NCBI GenBank assembly: GCA_905209135.1
Contig: CAJLRT010000025.1
Span: 1-10,455, forward strand
Direction: 5' to 3'
DNA length: 10,455 bases
DNA from: an uncultured Eubacteriales bacterium
GTDB lineage: Bacteria > Bacillota > Clostridia > Oscillospirales > UMGS1783
The notes under the pieces are model-generated. The model ran no database searches. It had not been told where the DNA came from and saw nothing but the letters and a program-made list of their open reading frames with translations. This document shows positions 6,156 through 10,455 of the stretch, piece after piece (position 1 is the stretch's first letter; the number at the start of each line of letters is the position of its first letter). A program made the position numbers and the translations under genes.

Positions 6156-6815
6156 CTAAGCCTGCTTTTCTGTAACCTCGCCCTGCTTTTTGTAGACGCT
6201 GTCCGCCGGCACCGCGCCGCGCACGAGCGAGAGCGGGTACACCTGCGTGCCGCGTCCGATGACGCAGCCGGGGCACAGCACGCTGTTGCAGCCGATCTCG
6301 GCCAGGTCGCCGACCATGGCCCCGAATTTTTTCAGCCCGGTGGCAACGGCGTCCGCCCCGTCGCGGACGGTGACGGGCGCGCGGTCGCCCCGCACGTTCG
6401 CCGTAATCACGCCCGCGCCGAAATGCGCCTTGTAGCCGAGCACGGAATCGCCCACATAGTTGAAATGCGGCACCTGCACGCCGTCGAACAGAATGCAGTT
6501 TTTCAGCTCCGTGGAGTTGCCCACCACAGCGCCCGCGCCGATGACCGCGCTGCCGCGCACAAACGCGCAGTGCCGTATCTGCGCGCCCGGTCCGACAATG
6601 CAGGGCCCGGCAATGCAGGCGGACGGCGCGACCTCCGCGTCCTTTGCAATCCAGACCTCCGGGGCCGTCTGCTCATACAGCTCCGCCGGCAGCGCGGGGC
6701 CGGCCGCGCGGATAAAGTCCCTGATCCCGGGCAGAACCTGCCAGGGGTATTCTGTGTTTTCAAACAGGGGCGCGGCGATGGTGTGCGTCAGGTCGAACAT
6801 GCCGTCAAACCTCAT
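6156..6815 (-). CDS. Left-handed beta-helix sugar-phosphate acetyltransferase (GlmU C-domain-like)
   Basis: The 219-residue protein consists of an N-terminal helical part (about 1-50) and a left-handed beta-helix of hexapeptide repeats (about 52-205), such as VAPSAC, IVGPGA and VIGAGA. It resembles the acetyltransferase half of GlmU: VPHFNYVGDSVLG (115-127) matches the GlmU segment with the catalytic histidine, giving His117 and Tyr120 as counterparts of E. coli His363 and Tyr366, and GAGVITANVRG (133-143) matches the GAGTITCN region. Such proteins are often labelled UDP-N-acetylglucosamine pyrophosphorylase, but there is no nucleotidyltransferase domain here. The start overlaps the end of glmM by 11 bp, and glmM makes glucosamine-1-phosphate, the substrate acetylated by GlmU. 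Acetylation of that or a related sugar phosphate is therefore likely. A GGGGG site lies about 10 nt upstream of the ATG. A terminator follows at 6119-6086. Confidence 0.87.
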   Translation of the reverse strand: MRFDGMFDLTHTIAAPLFENTEYPWQVLPGIRDFIRAAGPALPAELYEQTAPEVWIAKDAEVAPSACIAGPCIVGPGAQIRHCAFVRGSAVIGAGAVVGNSTELKNCILFDGVQVPHFNYVGDSVLGYKAHFGAGVITANVRGDRAPVTVRDGADAVATGLKKFGAMVGDLAEIGCNSVLCPGCVIGRGTQVYPLSLVRGAVPADSVYKKQGEVTEKQA

Positions 6816-8157
6816 TTTTAATATACCCCCTGTTTTTGATCAGCTCCACCAGCCGTTCCATATGCTCCGCGCAGTCCGCGTCGGTGCCGGCCTCCACAAG
6901 GATCCGGATCACAGGCTCCGTCCCGCTCTGGCGGACGAGGATGCGGCCGTTGCCGCCGAGCGCCTGTTCGGCGCGGGCGATACCCGCTGCAAATTCCGGG
7001 TCGTGCATCACGGCGTCGCGGTCGGTGACGCAGATACTCTGCAAAAGCTGCGGGTACACCTTCATGGGCGCGCACAGCTCGCGCAGGCTGGCCTTTTTCT
7101 CAATCATCACCTGCATGAGCTTGATGGCGGTGAGAACGCCGTCGCCGGTTGTGGCGTACTTGCCGAAGATGATGTGGCCCGACTGTTCGCCGCCCAGCCG
7201 GTGTCCGTTTGCGCGCATGCTTTCGGAGACGTACTTGTCGCCCACGTCGGTCTTGACATAGTCGATGCCCTTTTCATCAAACGCCTTGTACAGGCCGAAG
7301 TTGGACATCACGGTGGTAACGACGGTATTGTTCACGAGCTTGCCGCGCTCTTTCATGTAGCAGCCGTATATGTAAAGGATCTTGTCTCCGTCGATCACCA
7401 TGCCGGACTTATCCACTGCCAGGCACCGGTCGGCGTCCCCGTCGAAGGCGAAGCCGACGTCCAGCCCGTTGTCCAGCACGAACTGCTGCAGCACTTCAAT
7501 ATGGGTCGAGCCGCTGTCGACGTTGATATTCAGGCCGTTCGGCTCGTTGTTGATGACATAGGTTTTCGCGCCGAGCGCGTCGAACACGCTTTTGGCAATC
7601 GTCCAGGTGCTGCCGTTGGCGCAGTCAAGGCCGACGCGGATGTTCTTGTAGGAGTTGATCGCGAGCGAAATGAGGTAGCCGACATAGCGGTTGCGGCCGG
7701 CGATATAGTCGATCGTCCGCCCGATCTTCTCGCAGGTCGCCAGGGGGATGGGGGGCAGCAGCCCGTCCAGGTGCGCCTCTATCTTGTCCAGCACGTCCTG
7801 CTCCATTTTTTCGCCCCTGCTGTTGACGAGCTTGATGCCGTTGTCGGTATAGGGGTTGTGGCTGGCCGTAATCATGATCCCGCAGTCGAAGTCCTCCGTC
7901 TGCACGGCGTAGGATACGCTGGGCGTGGTCGTGACGTGCAGCAGGTACACATCCGCGCCCGAGGCGGTCAGGCCGGCGGAGAGCGCGTCCTCAAACATAT
8001 AGCAGCTTCGCCGCGTGTCCTTGCCGATTACGACTTTGCACTTGTGCTCCTTGCCGAAATACCAGCCGATAAACCGGCCGATCTCAAATGCGTGCTGCAC
8101 AGTCAGCGTCCGGTTCGCTTCGCCGCGGAAACCGTCCGTTCCGAAATATTTACCCAT
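6805..8157 (-). CDS. glmM: Phosphoglucosamine mutase
   Basis: GlmM converts glucosamine-6-phosphate to glucosamine-1-phosphate, the step before UDP-GlcNAc in cell-wall synthesis. The 450-residue length is normal for the family. All four active-site signatures are present: GTDGFRGEAN (6-15), the phosphoserine loop TASHNP with Ser99, the magnesium loop DGDADR (239-244), the sugar-binding GEQSGH (323-328), and the phosphate-binding RQSGTEP (409-415). The start is the ATG at 8157, giving the family-typical MGKYFGTDGF; an in-frame TTG at 8175 overlaps the GAGGAG ribosome binding site itself and is rejected. The last 11 bp overlap the next gene (ATGAGGTTTGA), which points to translational coupling. 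A near-consensus promoter with an 18-bp spacer lies about 60 bp upstream. Confidence 0.97.
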   Translation of the reverse strand: MGKYFGTDGFRGEANRTLTVQHAFEIGRFIGWYFGKEHKCKVVIGKDTRRSCYMFEDALSAGLTASGADVYLLHVTTTPSVSYAVQTEDFDCGIMITASHNPYTDNGIKLVNSRGEKMEQDVLDKIEAHLDGLLPPIPLATCEKIGRTIDYIAGRNRYVGYLISLAINSYKNIRVGLDCANGSTWTIAKSVFDALGAKTYVINNEPNGLNINVDSGSTHIEVLQQFVLDNGLDVGFAFDGDADRCLAVDKSGMVIDGDKILYIYGCYMKERGKLVNNTVVTTVMSNFGLYKAFDEKGIDYVKTDVGDKYVSESMRANGHRLGGEQSGHIIFGKYATTGDGVLTAIKLMQVMIEKKASLRELCAPMKVYPQLLQSICVTDRDAVMHDPEFAAGIARAEQALGGNGRILVRQSGTEPVIRILVEAGTDADCAEHMERLVELIKNRGYIKNEV

Positions 8158-8167
8158 TCTGTCATTA

Positions 8168-8173
8168 CTCCTC
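8168..8173 (-). promoter_or_regulatory. Ribosome binding site deciding the glmM start
   Basis: GAGGAG on the minus strand lies 10 nt before the ATG at 8157. The alternative TTG codon at 8175-8173 overlaps this site and so cannot be served by it. Confidence 0.75.
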
Positions 8174-8217
8174 AAACTCTATCTCAAATCAGGCGTAAAC
8201 CTGCCGAAACTGATGTA

Positions 8218-8247
8218 AGTATAGCACAGGCGGCGCCGCCGTGTCAA
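8218..8247 (-). promoter_or_regulatory. Sigma-A promoter of the glmM operon
   Basis: On the minus strand a perfect TTGACA (8242-8247) is followed after 18 bp by TATACT (8218-8223, 5/6). Transcription should begin near 8211, about 54 nt before the glmM ATG. The spacer carries a 12-bp palindrome at 8229-8240. Confidence 0.85.
8229..8240. repeat. Perfect palindrome in the glmM promoter spacer
   Basis: GGCGGCGCCGCC reads the same on both strands and lies wholly between the -35 and -10 boxes of the glmM promoter, the usual place for a repressor operator. The sequence is certain; a regulatory role is inferred, and GC-rich palindromes also occur by chance in this genome. Confidence 0.5.
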
Positions 8248-8289
8248 CAAAACCGGCGCTTTACTGCATAAGCCGGAGCGCGGGGGTAA

Positions 8290-8318
8290 TTGACAAAACC
8301 GCGGCGATTCAGTATTAT
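8290..8318 (+). promoter_or_regulatory. Sigma-A promoter of the lipid kinase gene
   Basis: A perfect TTGACA (8290-8295) is followed after 17 bp by TATTAT (8313-8318, 5/6). It faces away from the glmM promoter, with 42 bp between the two -35 boxes. The leader to the ATG at 8404 is about 80 nt and shows no obvious hairpin. Confidence 0.85.
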
Positions 8319-8403
8319 ATGTATAGAAACCGGGATAACAGGCGCACACCCCGTACATAGTATTCAGGAAAGAGACATACGGACACACGGAGGGTAGCGG
8401 AAC

Positions 8404-9291
8404 ATGGACGCAAACAGAATGCTTCTCATAGTGAATCCGCGCGCCGGCACCATGCAGTCGCAGCGCAGCCTGTTCAAAATTGTGGACGGATTCTGCGCCG
8501 CCGGCTATGAGGTGACGGTGCGCGTCACGCAGGCCGCGGGGGACGCGTTTGCGACGGCGGCGGGCAGCGGCGGGCGGTTTGACATAGTCGTGTGCGTCGG
8601 CGGCGACGGCACGCTCAACGAGGTGACGAATGGGCTGATGGCCGTGTCCGACCGGCCCCGGCTGGGCTATATCCCCTGCGGTTCCACCAACGACTTCGCC
8701 TCCAGCCTGCGCCTGCCGAAGCGGCCGCTGGACGCGGCCCGCAAGATCCTTGCCGGCGCGCCCTGTCCAATCGACGTGGGCAGGTTTAAGGACCGGTATT
8801 TCAATTACGTCGCATCCTTCGGCGCGTTCACGGAAAGCTCCTATGCCGCGCCGCAGTCAGCGAAGAACTATCTGGGCCACCTGGCCTATATCCTGGAGGG
8901 GATTAAGGACCTGCCCAGAATCCGTCCCTACTATGCGCGGGTTACGGTCAACAACCGGACGTTTGAGGACGAGTACATTTTCGGCGGCGTGACAAATACG
9001 CTGTCCATGGGCGGAATCCTCAAGCTGGACCGGCTCGACGTTTCCCTGTCCGACGGCGTGTTCGAGATCATTCTTGTGAAGAACCCCGTCAACGCAGTCG
9101 AGGTGCAGAAAATTGTATCCAGCCTGACGCGCCAGCAGTTCGACACCGACTTAATCGAGATATTCCGCGCCGACCGGGCGGTATTCGAGATGGATGAGCC
9201 GCTCGTCTGGACGCTGGACGGCGAGCGCGCGCCGGGGGACCGGCGGATGGTGATCGACATCATCCCCGGCGCCATCGAGATCATGCTGTAA
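8404..9291 (+). CDS. Diacylglycerol kinase family lipid kinase
   Basis: The 295-residue protein belongs to the DagK/YegS lipid kinase family, which transfers phosphate from ATP to diacylglycerol or a related lipid at the inner face of the membrane. Visible marks are NPRAG at 11-15, the nucleotide-binding GGDGTLNEV (66-74), GSTNDFASS (93-101), and DGE near the C terminus (272-274), which carries the catalytic base in DgkB-type enzymes. The length is typical. It has no membrane segment, as expected for this soluble type and unlike the small integral DgkA/UndK kinases. GGAGGG (8389-8394) lies 9 nt before the ATG, and a strong promoter is upstream. Returning diacylglycerol to phosphatidic acid is the usual role in Gram-positive bacteria; the exact lipid cannot be read from sequence. 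The stop codon is 23 bp from the convergent neighbour's stop and no terminator is visible there. Confidence 0.93.
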   Translation: MDANRMLLIVNPRAGTMQSQRSLFKIVDGFCAAGYEVTVRVTQAAGDAFATAAGSGGRFDIVVCVGGDGTLNEVTNGLMAVSDRPRLGYIPCGSTNDFASSLRLPKRPLDAARKILAGAPCPIDVGRFKDRYFNYVASFGAFTESSYAAPQSAKNYLGHLAYILEGIKDLPRIRPYYARVTVNNRTFEDEYIFGGVTNTLSMGGILKLDRLDVSLSDGVFEIILVKNPVNAVEVQKIVSSLTRQQFDTDLIEIFRADRAVFEMDEPLVWTLDGERAPGDRRMVIDIIPGAIEIML

Positions 9292-9314
9292 CCGGCAAAG
9301 CGCTGCATATGCAT

Positions 9315-10394
9315 TTATCCGCGCGTCTGTTCTGTCAGCGCATAGAGTAAATACTCGGTATTGCCGCAATAGAAGGGGGCAATACAGGTATTGTTCGCCG
9401 CATAGCAGTAATCCGGCAAATCATATTCTGCGGGCAGACAGGTAAAACGCACCTGTGCCGGGCTTTGGTCGTCAATTTGGAGCAGCCCGTCCGCACTGAA
9501 GCGCAAATGATGAAGCGTGCAGTCCCGGTTGCTGTCCGCCCAGTCCGGCACGGTAAATCTATATTCATGGACCGCTGTGAAAGCGCCATTTTCCTTTTTG
9601 AAAAGCATGGCGTAAACAGAAGCGCTTTTATCTGTGGAGAAAGTGACGACAGAATCCTCCGTTTCTACCTGCGCAATTTGCGTCTGATTGTCCGCGCGCA
9701 GCCCGTAGAACGCCTTTTTTGCCTGTTCTATGGTCGGAGCGGGCGTCCGTGCCATCCCGGCCGCAACGACATACGCGGCAAACACAAGCAGGTAACAGAT
9801 TATAAAAAGGAGGAGTACCGTTTTTACAATAAACTGTTTTGACGACCCTTTTCGCAGCGGGCCGAGTTTCGGCTCTATAAAAGCGCGGAAACCGTCCGGG
9901 TCCCCCTTTGTAAAGTCCGATTTTGGCAGCCGGTATACTGCGTTTTTGTCCAGCCACAGGAAAAAACAGTCCTTGGTCTCGGTCAGTTTTCCCATTTGGG
10001 TATAGTCATAGACCACCGACTGGTTCCCGCTGGAAATATGCAGGCTTTCGCCGAACTCAAATTGAATGCGCCAACCATCTGCTGCCTGAAAACGCTTTTG
10101 TTGTTTTATGGTGTGTTTCGCGGATCGTTTCGGCGCGGTCAGTGAGAAAATCCCCAACAGGATAAAGATGGCTGCGGCGGTCAGTGCGTTTACATACAGA
10201 TTCTTCCGCACTGCGGTTGCAACGGCGTAAACGGACAGGCTCACGCCGCAGACGAGGGCAGCGACGCCAAGGCTCAGCCGCAGAGCGCGCAATACCTTTG
10301 CCCAACTGCTGACCGGATGTTTGATCCAGTTTTCTATCGTTTCTTTTGTATACGGATATTCAACAATATACTCCGTTTTAACCATTTGATCCAT
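9315..10394 (-). CDS. YcxB-like membrane protein with extra C-terminal domain
   Basis: The 359-residue protein has two membrane segments near the N terminus (about 41-62 and 67-86). A cytoplasmic domain follows (about 103-178) that resembles the YcxB-like C-terminal domain: FGESLHI, then YDYTQMGKLTETKDCFFLWLD, then AVYRLPKSDF. Ordinary YcxB-like proteins end soon after this; here a third membrane segment (about 188-213) leads to a roughly 145-residue tail that should lie outside the cell and contains five cysteines (292, 319, 330, 337, 343). I do not recognise the tail. The ATG at 10394 is supported by GGGAG (10401-10405) with a 6-nt spacer; the ATG three codons later is too far from it. Its base composition is clearly more AT-rich than the neighbours (for example around 9780-9840), which may mean recent acquisition. 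Promoter sequence is probably lost at the contig end. The YcxB assignment is moderate. Confidence 0.78.
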   Translation of the reverse strand: MDQMVKTEYIVEYPYTKETIENWIKHPVSSWAKVLRALRLSLGVAALVCGVSLSVYAVATAVRKNLYVNALTAAAIFILLGIFSLTAPKRSAKHTIKQQKRFQAADGWRIQFEFGESLHISSGNQSVVYDYTQMGKLTETKDCFFLWLDKNAVYRLPKSDFTKGDPDGFRAFIEPKLGPLRKGSSKQFIVKTVLLLFIICYLLVFAAYVVAAGMARTPAPTIEQAKKAFYGLRADNQTQIAQVETEDSVVTFSTDKSASVYAMLFKKENGAFTAVHEYRFTVPDWADSNRDCTLHHLRFSADGLLQIDDQSPAQVRFTCLPAEYDLPDYCYAANNTCIAPFYCGNTEYLLYALTEQTRG

Positions 10395-10448
10395 CTTACG
10401 CTCCCGCCTGCCGCAGTGCAGGCTGTTTTCATACCAGAGAGTAAATAT

Positions 10449-10455
10449 AGATCGG
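10449..10455 (+). other. Probable adapter remnant at the 3' end
   Basis: The final seven bases AGATCGG equal the first seven of the universal Illumina adapter read-through sequence (AGATCGGAAGAGC). Alone this is weak, but the other end of the window is certain adapter, so this is probably artefact too. Confidence 0.75.

Noticed and set aside
8158..8175. TTG start adding six residues to GlmM
   Set aside because: The TTG overlaps the GAGGAG ribosome binding site, and the ATG at 8157 gives the normal family N terminus.
8188..8214. Inverted repeats ATCAG/CTGAT and CAGG/CCTG in the glmM leader as a riboswitch or attenuator
   Set aside because: The stems are only 4-5 bp, mutually exclusive, and the outer one reaches the transcription start. 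There is no U tract and no match to a known riboswitch core.
6460..8271. A 603-codon open frame on the + strand opposite glmM
   Set aside because: It is antisense to glmM and the hexapeptide gene, which have full catalytic motifs. It has no ribosome binding site or recognisable domain.
9292..9314. Terminator between the lipid kinase and YcxB-like genes
   Set aside because: Only a 10-bp palindrome, TGCATATGCA (9304-9313), is present. It has no loop or U tract and is too AT-rich to stop transcription.

Overview
The window looks like a short assembled contig from a GC-rich, probably spore-forming Clostridia (Bacillota) relative. The evidence is a DUF3784 membrane protein, a clostridial-type M23 peptidase with a sporulation-like sigma-E promoter, a glmM gene coupled to a stand-alone left-handed beta-helix acetyltransferase, strong TTGACA/TATAAT promoters and purine-rich ribosome binding sites. 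No rRNA marker is present, so the lineage is inferred from gene content only. Both ends carry Illumina library adapter: positions 1-48 are a TruSeq index primer and 10449-10455 look like the first bases of the opposite adapter. The biological sequence is therefore about 49-10448.

Layout: (1) 49-447 holds a 59-residue protein with 14 cysteines on the + strand and a strong hairpin terminator shared with the next gene. (2) 460-3509, minus strand, holds a small DUF3784 protein with a near-consensus promoter and a CtpE-like P-type cation ATPase with its own promoter. (3) 3570-4604, minus strand, is D-alanine--D-alanine ligase (ddl). (4) 4605-4982 is a gene-free divergent region with ddl promoter elements, a 49-bp very GC-rich tandem repeat (3.7 copies) and a sigma-E-like promoter. 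(5) 4983-6068, + strand, is a membrane-anchored M23 endopeptidase, closed by a hairpin terminator in the convergent gap. (6) 6156-8157, minus strand, is an overlapping pair: glmM and a GlmU-C-domain-like hexapeptide acetyltransferase. (7) 8158-8403 is a divergent promoter region; the glmM promoter spacer contains a perfect 12-bp palindrome. (8) 8404-9291, + strand, is a diacylglycerol-kinase-family lipid kinase. (9) 9315-10394, minus strand, is a YcxB-like membrane protein of visibly lower GC with an extra C-terminal domain.

The common theme is the cell envelope. GlmM and the beta-helix protein act on amino-sugar precursors, Ddl makes the D-Ala-D-Ala dipeptide, the M23 protein cuts peptidoglycan peptides, the lipid kinase handles lipid phosphorylation, and the ATPase moves cations across the membrane. 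The genes sit in several separate transcription units, not one operon. I see no mobile element, CRISPR array, tRNA or rRNA. The least explained items are the Cys-rich miniprotein, the 49-bp repeat and the C-terminal half of the YcxB-like protein.
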